From JAGMDK01 sp023128695 (GTDB lineage: Bacteria; Planctomycetota; Phycisphaerae; UBA1845; Fen-1342): a DNA stretch of 20,061 nt. The notes below the pieces were generated by a model that saw only the letters and a list, made by a program, of their open reading frames with translations, had not been told where the DNA came from and searched no databases. Shown here in pieces: positions 7,407-14,253 of this stretch; position 1 is the first letter of the stretch; every line of letters begins with the position of its first letter. The position numbers were made by a program, and so were the translations under genes. Location of the stretch: positions 1-20,061 of the forward strand of contig DAOVQG010000041.1 in assembly GCA_030628805.1 (NCBI GenBank). Reading direction: 5' to 3'.

Positions 7407-7460
7407 GTTTACACACCTCTCGGACTGTGTCACGCTCTAGTATTCAGGCGGCACATCACG

Positions 7461-7532
7461 TGTGCCACTGCTCTTGAGCAGTGCTAGGGCTATTGTCGGC
7501 ACAAGAAGACACTGCTCAAGAGCAGTGGCACA
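7461..7532. repeat. REPIN-like palindromic doublet, family A, copy 1
   Basis: Two perfect 23-bp arms, 7461-7483 and 7510-7532, are reverse complements of each other with 26 bases between. Each arm is itself a palindrome: after a TGTGC header comes CACTGCTC-TT-GAGCAGTG. The whole 72-bp element can therefore form either one long hairpin or two small ones. The second copy at 9244-9315 has the same arms and exactly the same 26-base gap. This is the architecture of REPINs, two REP sequences in inverted orientation. The two copies sit on either side of guaB. Confidence 0.75.
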
Positions 7533-7574
7533 CACAACGCACATCGAAAACCAAAGTGTGACGATGCACTACCC

Positions 7575-7644
7575 GAACGCTGATCGCTGACCGCTGAACG
7601 CTGACCGCTGACCGCTGACCGCTGAACGCTGACCGCTGACAGCT
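7575..7644 (-). repeat. 7-bp tandem array (consensus GACCGCT) touching the guaB stop codon
   Basis: Ten consecutive heptamers fill 7575-7644 on the plus strand: five GACCGCT, three GAACGCT, one GATCGCT and a final GACAGCT. The last base is shared with the guaB stop codon (TAA, minus strand, 7646-7644). On the minus strand the unit reads AGCGGTC. Shorter relatives of the same heptamer occur at 2862-2882 and, degraded, around 19890-19940. Confidence 0.85.
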
Positions 7645-9119
7645 TACATCTCTTCGGTGCTGTAGTCGATGGCATAATTGCTCGGCTCTTTCGTGATCAC
7701 GATATCGTGCGGGTGCGACTCGATGACGCCGGCCTGGCTGACTCGAACGAACCGGGCCTCCTCGTGTAGTTCGGCGATGTTCCGGACGCCGCAATAGCCC
7801 ATGCCCTGCCGCAGCCCGCCGACGAGTTGGTAGACATATTCACTCAAAGGTCCGCGATAGGGAACCCGGGCCTCGACTCCTTCCGGGACCATTTTCTTGG
7901 GCTGGTCGGCGGCCTGCCCATAGCGTTCGGCACTGCCGAGGGCCATCGCGGGGACCGAGCCCATCCCGCGATACTCCTTGAACCGCCGGCCCTTCCACAA
8001 CACGAGCTGCCCCGGCGATTCGTCCAGCCCGGCCAGCAGCGAGCCCATCATTACGCTGTGACCGCCGGCCGCGATCGCCTTGACAATATCGCCGCTGTAG
8101 CGGATGCCCCCGTCGGCGATGAGCGGCACGTCGGCCGCACCGGCACAATTCAGCAGGGCTGAAACCTGCGGAATCCCGGCCCCCGTGACCACCCGCGTCG
8201 TGCAAATGGCTCCGGGACCGATCCCGACCTTCACCGCATCGGCTCCCGCCTTCACCAACTCCTTTACACCCTCGGGCGTCGCGACGTTGCCCGCGATGAG
8301 CTGGATCGAATGTTCCCGGCGGAGCGTCTTGACCGTCTCGATGACGGCGTCGCTATGTCCGTGAGCCGTATCGACCACCAACACGTCCACGCCGGCTTCG
8401 ATGAGTTGGGCCGCCCGCTCATAATCATGGACGCCGATCGCCGCCCCGACCCGCAGCCGGCCGCGGTCGTCCGAGCAGCGCTGCGGGAACTCGCGCGTGC
8501 GCTCGATGTCACGCATGGTGATCAGCCCAGCCAGCTTGCCGCGCTCGTCCACCAGCAGCAGCTTTTCCACCTTGTGCTGCTTGAGAATGTCCTCGGCGTC
8601 GTCCAGCGTGGTGTGCGGCGGCGCCGTGACCAGATTCTCGCGCGTCATCACGTCCGCGATGCGTTTGTCGCCGGCCTCCAGGAACTTCAGATCTCGGCGG
8701 GTGAGGATGCCGACCAGTGTATGGTCATCCCTCGTGATAGGGATACCGCTCACGTTGTGCAGCCGCATGATTTCCCGCGCCCGGCCAACCGTGTCTTCCG
8801 GCCGCAGGGTGACGGGGTCGAGGATCACGCCGCTTTCCGAGCGTTTGACCTTGTGCACTTCGCGCGCCTGGGCCTCGACGCTCAGGTTGCGGTGGATGAT
8901 GCCGATGCCGCCTTCCTGGGCGAGTGCAATCGCGAGGCTGCTTTCGGTCACGGTGTCCATCGGGGCGCTGACCAGCGGGATGTTGATGCGGATCTCGCGC
9001 GTGAGTTGGGTGCTCACGTTGATCTCGCGCGGATGAATGGACGCCCGCCGCGGAATTAACAAGACATCATCGAAAGTTAGGGCCTGACCAACGATTTTGG
9101 AGGAGTGAAGGTCTACCAT
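7644..9119 (-). CDS. guaB: Inosine-5'-monophosphate dehydrogenase
   Basis: GuaB oxidises IMP to XMP with NAD+, the committed step toward GMP, in the cytoplasm. At 491 residues it is full length. The TIM-barrel start is seen in LTFDDVLLIPRRASIHP and SAPMDTVTE. Two CBS domains are inserted at about 95-205 (DPVTLRPEDTVGRAREIM and DVMTRENLVTAPPHTTLDDA), where purine nucleotides regulate the enzyme in other bacteria. The barrel resumes with DVLVVDTAHGHSDAV and the active-site loop GIGPGAICTTR, with catalytic Cys306. The IMP-binding block IADGGIRYSGDIVKA and the mobile-flap region GVEARVPYRG follow. The ATG at 9119 has no clear Shine-Dalgarno site but gives the usual family N-terminus. It stands alone, without guaA. 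Its 3' end abuts a heptamer array, and both flanks carry a family A palindromic element. Confidence 0.97.
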   Translation of the reverse strand: MVDLHSSKIVGQALTFDDVLLIPRRASIHPREINVSTQLTREIRINIPLVSAPMDTVTESSLAIALAQEGGIGIIHRNLSVEAQAREVHKVKRSESGVILDPVTLRPEDTVGRAREIMRLHNVSGIPITRDDHTLVGILTRRDLKFLEAGDKRIADVMTRENLVTAPPHTTLDDAEDILKQHKVEKLLLVDERGKLAGLITMRDIERTREFPQRCSDDRGRLRVGAAIGVHDYERAAQLIEAGVDVLVVDTAHGHSDAVIETVKTLRREHSIQLIAGNVATPEGVKELVKAGADAVKVGIGPGAICTTRVVTGAGIPQVSALLNCAGAADVPLIADGGIRYSGDIVKAIAAGGHSVMMGSLLAGLDESPGQLVLWKGRRFKEYRGMGSVPAMALGSAERYGQAADQPKKMVPEGVEARVPYRGPLSEYVYQLVGGLRQGMGYCGVRNIAELHEEARFVRVSQAGVIESHPHDIVITKEPSNYAIDYSTEEM

Positions 9120-9167
9120 GGGTCAAGATAATACGCTCCGGGGGTGGGCTGTCAAGCACGGCCACCA

Positions 9168-9385
9168 GCGGAGGGAGGGCGAAGCTCCCGCTGAGCCGCG
9201 GTGCCCGTGGCTCGTCAGGAGCCTCGCCCTCCCGCTCGGCGTGTGTGCCACTGCTCTTGAGCAGTGTCTTTTCTGACCGGCGGTCGCTTGGGCATTGCTC
9301 AAGAGCAGTGGCACACGGCCTGGCTCGGCAGGAGCCTCGCCCTCCCGCTCATCCGCCCTCCCGCTCACCCGCCCTCCCGCTCGGG
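9168..9385. repeat. Cluster of family D palindromic arms and GC-rich short repeats
   Basis: A first doublet has inverted arms at 9168-9197 (GGAGGGCGAAGCTCCCGC then TGAGCC) and 9209-9237 (GGCTC, then GGAGCCTCGCCCTCCCGC). A third arm, nearly identical to the second, lies at 9322-9350. It is followed by two more partial units, CCGCCCTCCCGCTC, to 9382. A complete family A element (9244-9315) sits between the second and third arms. The region upstream of guaB is thus a small stack of repeats from different families. No gene is seen here. Confidence 0.65.
9244..9315. repeat. REPIN-like palindromic doublet, family A, copy 2
   Basis: The left arm at 9244-9266 is identical to that of copy 1. The right arm at 9293-9315 has one mismatch. 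The gap is again 26 bases. The core differs from copy 1 but, read in reverse complement, agrees with it at about half its positions, so this copy is probably inserted in the opposite orientation. It lies between two family D arms, just upstream of guaB. Confidence 0.75.
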
Positions 9386-9386
9386 C

Positions 9387-9402
9387 TGGGTGGCCCATCG
9401 CT
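9387..9402 (+). repeat. Palindromic repeat arm, family C, copy 2 (partial)
   Basis: TGGGTGGCCCATCGCT is an exact 16-base match to 296-311. The second half of the palindrome seen in copy 1 is missing here and is replaced by the terminator-like hairpin of the large secreted-protein gene. Confidence 0.45.
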
Positions 9403-9407
9403 CTACG

Positions 9408-9423
9408 GCCCGTTAGAACGGGC
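9408..9423 (-). terminator. Hairpin spanning the stop codon of the large secreted-protein gene
   Basis: GCCCGTT (9408-9414) pairs perfectly with AACGGGC (9417-9423) around a two-base centre. The stop codon TAA (9415-9413) lies inside it. It may end transcription or protect the 3' end of the message. There is no T-run, and the final codons are part of the stem. Confidence 0.4.
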
Positions 9424-12400
9424 AGGTCGTATTCATGACGGCCACAATCGGATCGATGTCGCGCCAATTGACCGTTTCGTCGCCGTTCAAGTCATTGTTC
9501 CCGAACGGGCAAGTGGGCGTTCCGGGCAGGAACATGGCTTCCCAGGCGGCCACGTTGTCGTTCATCGCGGCGACGAAGTAGTCGATGTCTCGCCAGTTAA
9601 TCGTCCCGTCACAGTTGCTATCGCCGCAGCAGATGTCCTCGCACTCGTCGGGGATGCCGTTGCCGTTGCAGTCGGGACTCGTGCCCGCGAGGATGTCGAT
9701 CACGTCGGCGACGCCGTTTTCATTGCAATCGAGGCCGACGCCGATGACCACCCGGTCGGCGTCGTAGAATATGCCCCAAATTAAGTCGCCGGTCAGCGCG
9801 GGCAGATTCAACGTGGCAAACGTGCCCGTCACGGCGTCCGCGGTCAGGATGGTGAAAATGTCACCGTCCACGGGCGTGAAGGCGTCTATCAGCACGACAT
9901 TGAGGATGCCGTCGAGGTCAGCGGCTCCCGTAATCGCCAATTGATCGTACTCATCCCCGGCGACAGTGCCGCCGAGCTCGATTTCGAGCGTGCCCGCACT
10001 GGTCGGCGCGCAATCCCCGGACACTGTCAGCACGCCGGCCGACAAGCCGGGCTGGACCTCGCCGCCGTACGCGAAGGTGGGCGAGGTAAGGCTGCTCGGT
10101 TTGAGCGTGCCGATGCCCGCCACGACTCCGCCGGCGGCGTTGGTGAACGTATCGCCGGTCAGCGTGACGATGGCCGAATCCGAGGTGATCGTGAAATCGC
10201 CCGAGTTGACATGGTTGGCTTCCGTCCGTCCGAGTGTGGCGGAGCAGTCGAAGTTCGCGGTTCCTTGATTGTCCAATTCCAACGACATTATACGGGCCCC
10301 GCCAGTACCCGCGTTGACGCTGATGACAGCGCCGCTCGCGTTGGTCAGCGTGCCCGCCGTCACTGTCAGGTAGGAGTAGTAGCCGCTGTCGATTGATTCC
10401 AGCGTGATCGTGCCGGCGTTGGTGAAGCCCACCGCGGCGGTCAGATTGGCATTTTGGCCCGCGCTACTGCCCTGGACCCAGACTGTCTGGGCCTCGGCGA
10501 TGTCACCGCTCAGCGTGCTGTTGCCGTGCACCGTGAAGAAACCCGCTCCCGTGGACCCCGGCCCGATGTTCAGGGCCGCGTCGTCGAGGATCGGATTGCC
10601 CGTGATCGCGCCGCCGTTGAAGTTGAAGGTGTTGGTGCCATTCATGTGGAACGCGCCGGCGATCGCCAGCGTTCCCGCTTCCTGGTTGAACGTCTGATGG
10701 GTATTGTAATGGATCGTCAGCGAGCTTTCGGCGGCGATATTGATCTCGGCGTTGTTCGTGCAGACGCCGTTGTTCCTGGTAAAACTGGTCGCCGTGTTCA
10801 CGTTCACTGTGCCGTCGTTGGTCAAGTCGGCTGAGATCCTCCGTGCACCGCCGGTGCCGGCGTTGACGTTGATGACTCCCGGGGAGGCATTTGTCAGCGT
10901 GCCGTCCGTCACCGTCAGGTAGGAGTTGTAAGCACTGTCGATCGATTCCAGCATGATCGTGCCGGCGTTGGTGAAGCCCACCGCGGCGGTCAGATTGGCA
11001 TTTTGGCCCGCGCTACTGCCCTGTACCCAGACGGTCTGGGCCTCGGCGATGTCACCGCTGAGCGTGCAGTTGCCGCGCAGCGTGAAAAAGCCCGCTCCCG
11101 TGGACCCCGGCCCGATGTTCAGGGCCGAGTCGTCGAGGATCGGATTGCCCGTGATCGTCCCGCCGTTGAAGTTGAAGATATTGGTACCTTTCATGTGGAA
11201 CGCGCCGGCGACCGCCAGCGTTCCCGCTTCCTGGTTGAACGTCTGGTGGGTGTTGTAATTGATCGTCAGCGAGCCTTCGGCGGCGATATTGATCTCGGCG
11301 TTGTTCGTGCAGATGCCGCTGCTCTTGGAGAACGTGGTCGCCGTGTTCATGTTGACCGTGCCGTTGTTGGTCAGATCGGCTGATATCACACGCGCCCCAG
11401 CGCTGCCCGTGTTGACGTTAATGACGCCCGTGCCGGCGTTCGTCAGCGTGCCGGTCGTCACCGTCAGATTGGAGTAGTAAGCGCTGTCGATCGACTCCAG
11501 CATGATGGTGCCCGCATTGGTGAAGCTCGCCGCGGCGGTCAGGTACGTATGACTGCCGATATTGCTGCCCTGAACCCAGACTGTCTGCGCCTCGGCGATG
11601 TCACCGCTCAGTGTGCTGTTGCCGCGCATCGTGAAGAAGCCCGCTCCCGTGGACCCCGGCCCGATGTTCAGGGCCGCGTCGTCGAGGATCGGATTGCCCG
11701 TGATCGTCCCGCCGTTGAAGTTGAAGATATTGGTACCTTTCATGTGGAACGCGCCGGCGATCGCCAACGTTCCAGCCTCCTGGCTGAACGTCTGATGGGT
11801 GTTGTAGTTGATCGTCAACGAGCCATCCGCGGCGATATTGAAAGCGTTGTTGTTCGTGCAGACGCCGTTACTCTTGGAGAACGTGGTCGGCGTGTTCACG
11901 TTGATCGTACCGTTGTTGGTGATATCGGCCGAGATGGTGCGTGGTCCGCCATCCCCGAGATTAATATCGATGACGCCGGACACCGCATTCGTGAGCGTCC
12001 CCGTCGTGACGGTCAGATGCGAGTTGTATCCATTATAGGCCGTTTCCAGCGTGATCGTCCCGGCGTTGGTGAAGCCCTCGGCGGCGGTCAGGAGTGCGTG
12101 CCCGTCCGAGTAACTGCCCTCGACCAAAATCGTTTGCCCAGCGGAGATGTCACCACTCAGAGTGCTCAAGCCGTGCATCGTGAAGGACGCGGCGGTCGTG
12201 GCCGACTCCCCGATGTTCAGGGCGGAGTCGTCCAGCAGCGGAGTGCCCGTGATTGTTCCGCCGTTGAAATTAAAGGTGTTCTGCCCCATGTTGAAGGCCC
12301 CGTCGATCGCCAGCGTTCCAGCTTCCTGGTTGAACGTTTGGCTGTTACCGCTGATGGCCAACGACGCGTCGGATGCGATGTTGAACGCGGCATTATTGGT

Positions 12401-13747
12401 GTAGATACCGCCGTTGCGGGTAAAGCTCGTCGGCGTGTTCAGATTGATCGTGCCGTCGTTGGTCAGATCGGCCGAGATGGTGCGTGCGCCGCCGTCCCCT
12501 GGATTGACATTGATGACGCCCGAGGCGGCGATGTTCAGCGTCCCGGTCGTAACGATCAGGTTCGAGTAATACCCATTGTAGCTCGTTTCCAGCGTGATCG
12601 TACCGGCGTTGGTGAAGCCGTTTGCCGACGTCAGGGACGCGTGCCCACCCGTGTAGCTGCCTTCAACCAGCACGGTCTGGCCGGCCTGGATGTCTCCACT
12701 AAGGGTGCTGGAACCCTGCATCGTGAAGTTCGCCGCCCCCGTGGCTCCCGCGCCAATACTCAAGGCGGTGCCGCGCAAAATCGGGCTCTTGGGAGTGATC
12801 GTGCCGCCGTTGAAGTTGAAGGCGGCGGTGATCATCGTGAATGCCCCGTCGATCGTCAGCGTCCCTCCGTCCTGGTTGAACGTCTGGTTGTTGCCGTTGA
12901 TCGTCAGCGACCCGGCCGCCGCGATGTTAAACGCGGTGTTATTCGTGTAGACGCCGTCGACCTTGTAAAAGATGGTCGGCGTGTTGAGGTCGATCGTGCC
13001 GTTGTTGACCAGATTCGCCGAGATTTGCCGCGTCCCGCCGGTGCCCGGCTCGACGAGGATCACGCCCGCGGCATCGTTGGTCAGCGTGCCGGTTGTGACG
13101 GTGAGGTTCGATGAAAAGCCATTGTAGTCTGTTTCCAGCGTGATCGTCCCGGAATTGGTGAAGCCCTCCGCGACGGTCAGGGTCGCAATGCCGCCGGAGT
13201 GACTGCCCCGGACAAGCAGGTCGTTGTTCTGGACGAAGGTGCTGGAGATAGTCGAGTAGCCCTCACAGATCATGCTCGTGTCGTTGGTGATGGTCCCCGT
13301 CCCGGTCCAGGTCGAACCGCGCCACAGAACCGTGCCGGCCGTAAGTTGCGACGGTCCGTCGACGGTGAAAGTCTTCCCAGAAGCATAGAACTCGGCCTCC
13401 GCGGAATTGAGCGTGAACCCGTCCACCGTCGTGTTGGCGTTGAGCGTCACGGTGTACGCCCCGTAGCCGGTCAGGTCGATCGTGGCGGTGTCGCCTACGC
13501 CTGGGGGACCGCCGGCCGGCGACCAGTGGTTCGCGTCGCTCCAATTACCCGAGGGATCGGTTTCGTACGCAACCCAGGTGTAATCCACGGCCCAAGCCGG
13601 CGAGGCGAAAGCGCACGCCAGCAGCACGCCGGCAACGGCCAGCCCTGGTACCGGCCTGAAGCGAATCAAGATTCGTGCCGAACCGCTTGTTCTAACCCGG
13701 TCCGCGGAATTCAAACGTTGCTCGTTCTGTGTTGGCTTGTGATGCAT
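9413..13747 (-). CDS. Giant secreted beta-strand repeat protein with dockerin-like tail
   Basis: The 1444-residue protein is exported. A basic N-terminus is followed by LAVAGVLLACAFASPAWA, with likely cleavage before VDYTW. A start domain (GNWSDANHWSPAGGPPGVGD) resembles the opening of autotransporter-like planctomycete proteins. Six tandem repeats of 181-183 residues follow; each contains FTNAGTI, a VTTGTLTN strand, ISADLTN.GTIN, SLTI, TFNQEAGTLAI and FNFNGGTITG. These should stack as a right-handed beta-helix. Next comes an EIELGGTVAGDEYDQL module found at the end of similar secreted proteins. The tail has a DCNGNGIPDECED calcium loop and two dockerin-like units, CDGTINWRDIDYFVAAM and NGDETVNWRDIDPIVAVM, which may anchor or sort it. 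The ATG at 13747 has GGAGG upstream at about 9 bases. It is probably a surface or matrix protein. No catalytic residues are recognised. Confidence 0.88.
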   Translation of the reverse strand: MHHKPTQNEQRLNSADRVRTSGSARILIRFRPVPGLAVAGVLLACAFASPAWAVDYTWVAYETDPSGNWSDANHWSPAGGPPGVGDTATIDLTGYGAYTVTLNANTTVDGFTLNSAEAEFYASGKTFTVDGPSQLTAGTVLWRGSTWTGTGTITNDTSMICEGYSTISSTFVQNNDLLVRGSHSGGIATLTVAEGFTNSGTITLETDYNGFSSNLTVTTGTLTNDAAGVILVEPGTGGTRQISANLVNNGTIDLNTPTIFYKVDGVYTNNTAFNIAAAGSLTINGNNQTFNQDGGTLTIDGAFTMITAAFNFNGGTITPKSPILRGTALSIGAGATGAANFTMQGSSTLSGDIQAGQTVLVEGSYTGGHASLTSANGFTNAGTITLETSYNGYYSNLIVTTGTLNIAASGVINVNPGDGGARTISADLTNDGTINLNTPTSFTRNGGIYTNNAAFNIASDASLAISGNSQTFNQEAGTLAIDGAFNMGQNTFNFNGGTITGTPLLDDSALNIGESATTAASFTMHGLSTLSGDISAGQTILVEGSYSDGHALLTAAEGFTNAGTITLETAYNGYNSHLTVTTGTLTNAVSGVIDINLGDGGPRTISADITNNGTINVNTPTTFSKSNGVCTNNNAFNIAADGSLTINYNTHQTFSQEAGTLAIAGAFHMKGTNIFNFNGGTITGNPILDDAALNIGPGSTGAGFFTMRGNSTLSGDIAEAQTVWVQGSNIGSHTYLTAAASFTNAGTIMLESIDSAYYSNLTVTTGTLTNAGTGVINVNTGSAGARVISADLTNNGTVNMNTATTFSKSSGICTNNAEINIAAEGSLTINYNTHQTFNQEAGTLAVAGAFHMKGTNIFNFNGGTITGNPILDDSALNIGPGSTGAGFFTLRGNCTLSGDIAEAQTVWVQGSSAGQNANLTAAVGFTNAGTIMLESIDSAYNSYLTVTDGTLTNASPGVINVNAGTGGARRISADLTNDGTVNVNTATSFTRNNGVCTNNAEINIAAESSLTIHYNTHQTFNQEAGTLAIAGAFHMNGTNTFNFNGGAITGNPILDDAALNIGPGSTGAGFFTVHGNSTLSGDIAEAQTVWVQGSSAGQNANLTAAVGFTNAGTITLESIDSGYYSYLTVTAGTLTNASGAVISVNAGTGGARIMSLELDNQGTANFDCSATLGRTEANHVNSGDFTITSDSAIVTLTGDTFTNAAGGVVAGIGTLKPSSLTSPTFAYGGEVQPGLSAGVLTVSGDCAPTSAGTLEIELGGTVAGDEYDQLAITGAADLDGILNVVLIDAFTPVDGDIFTILTADAVTGTFATLNLPALTGDLIWGIFYDADRVVIGVGLDCNENGVADVIDILAGTSPDCNGNGIPDECEDICCGDSNCDGTINWRDIDYFVAAMNDNVAAWEAMFLPGTPTCPFGNNDLNGDETVNWRDIDPIVAVMNTTCPF
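10250..13260 (-). repeat. Six tandem coding repeats of about 549 bp
   Basis: The anchor TTGGTGAA (the FTN codons) recurs with its GGTGAA part at 10421, 10970, 11519, 12068, 12611 and 13157. The spacings are 549, 549, 549, 543 and 546 bp, all multiples of three. The three units nearest the C-terminus are very alike at the DNA level, with long identical runs such as CCCGGCCCGATGTTCAGGGC. The three nearest the N-terminus are more diverged. This points to recent stepwise duplication at the C-terminal side. The outer limits given are approximate. Confidence 0.85.
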
Positions 13748-13908
13748 GTTCCTTTTCCTCCAAGAAGTTACCGAGATGCTTCATTACCATACTATCACCT
13801 TAGCCAACCTGATAAAACACCTTTGGGGAATATAGAGTGTCAGAGTTCATCTCGCCGCGGTGGTCGTGTCGAACGTCTTGAGTTTTCGGACGTGACGTAT
13901 TGGTTGAG
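13748..13908. other. Upstream region of the secreted-protein gene
   Basis: This is gene-free. On the minus strand the ribosome site GGAGG sits just before the ATG at 13747. Further upstream is a comparatively AT-rich segment at about 13780-13840 that should hold the promoter. I could not settle on a -35/-10 pair with acceptable spacing. Confidence 0.35.
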
Positions 13909-14078
13909 TCGAGATGCGATAGGTTGGGTGGCACGGCTGTGTCAACCGTGTACAAGTCGCAGGTATTCACGGCCGACACGGCCGTGCCACCCATCGAGCT
14001 GCGATACGTTGGGTGGCACGGCTGTGTCAGCCGTGTACAAGTCGCAGGTATTCACGGCCGACACGGCCGTGCCACCCA
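13909..14078. repeat. 85-bp tandem duplication carrying two family B palindromic doublets
   Basis: Unit 1 (13909-13993) and unit 2 (13994-14078) differ at only three positions. Inside each is a 67-bp inverted doublet, 13926-13992 and 14011-14077. The left arm is GGGTGGCACGGCTGTGTC plus (A/G)CCGTG. The right arm is CACGGCCGACACGGCCGTGC plus CACCC. Each arm also folds on itself (CACGGCT/AGCCGTG in copy 2). Both cores read TACAAGTCGCAGGTATT. Unlike family A, the copies are in tandem and share flanking bases (TCGAG.TGCGATA.GTT), so they arose by local duplication rather than by independent insertion. Confidence 0.85.
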
Positions 14079-14194
14079 TCAACGCAACGTTGACAGAGCA
14101 CTAGCCGCGACCGTGCAAACAGGCTAGATTCCTCCGTTGTCCGCCCGCGGCGGACTCGCCGGAATGACGGCTCCGCGACTTGGCACCGGACAAC

Positions 14195-14242
14195 GTTCCA
14201 ACACGCTGCTGGTATGACGTTCTAATACACTGCTGGTATGAC
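14195..14242 (+). repeat. 24-bp direct repeat in the leader of the propeller/transglutaminase gene
   Basis: GTTCCAACACGCTGCTGGTA+TGAC (14195-14218) is followed at once by GTTCTAATACACTGCTGGTA+TGAC (14219-14242), differing at three positions. The second copy ends directly against the GGAG ribosome site (14243-14246) of the gene starting at 14254. Just before, CGTTGTCCG (about 14136) and CGGACAACG (about 14187) form a 9-bp inverted repeat. Two regulator binding sites or a slipped duplication are both possible. Confidence 0.6.
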
Positions 14243-14253
14243 GGAGACCCACG

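Noticed and set aside
7490..7794. Short frames with SAVSVQRSAVSGQRS-like peptides
   Set aside because: These peptides are just the translation of the 7-bp array behind guaB and run into the guaB gene in the wrong frame.
9120..9243. Riboswitch or attenuator upstream of guaB
   Set aside because: Only repeat arms are seen; there is no purine or guanidine riboswitch core that I can recognise.
11549..13114. Long open frame of 521 codons on the plus strand inside the secreted-protein gene
   Set aside because: It is the mirror of a repeat-rich GC gene. The same antisense peptide pattern recurs with each 549-bp unit, it has no ribosome site, and the minus-strand frame has a signal peptide and recognisable domains.
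10250..13260. Regularly spaced repeats that could suggest a CRISPR array
   Set aside because: The period is about 549 bp, the repeats are coding and in frame, and there are no short repeats with unique spacers or cas genes.
13800..14127. Short frames on both strands with GGTAVS..FTADTAVPP peptides
   Set aside because: They are translations of the duplicated family B palindromes, not genes.
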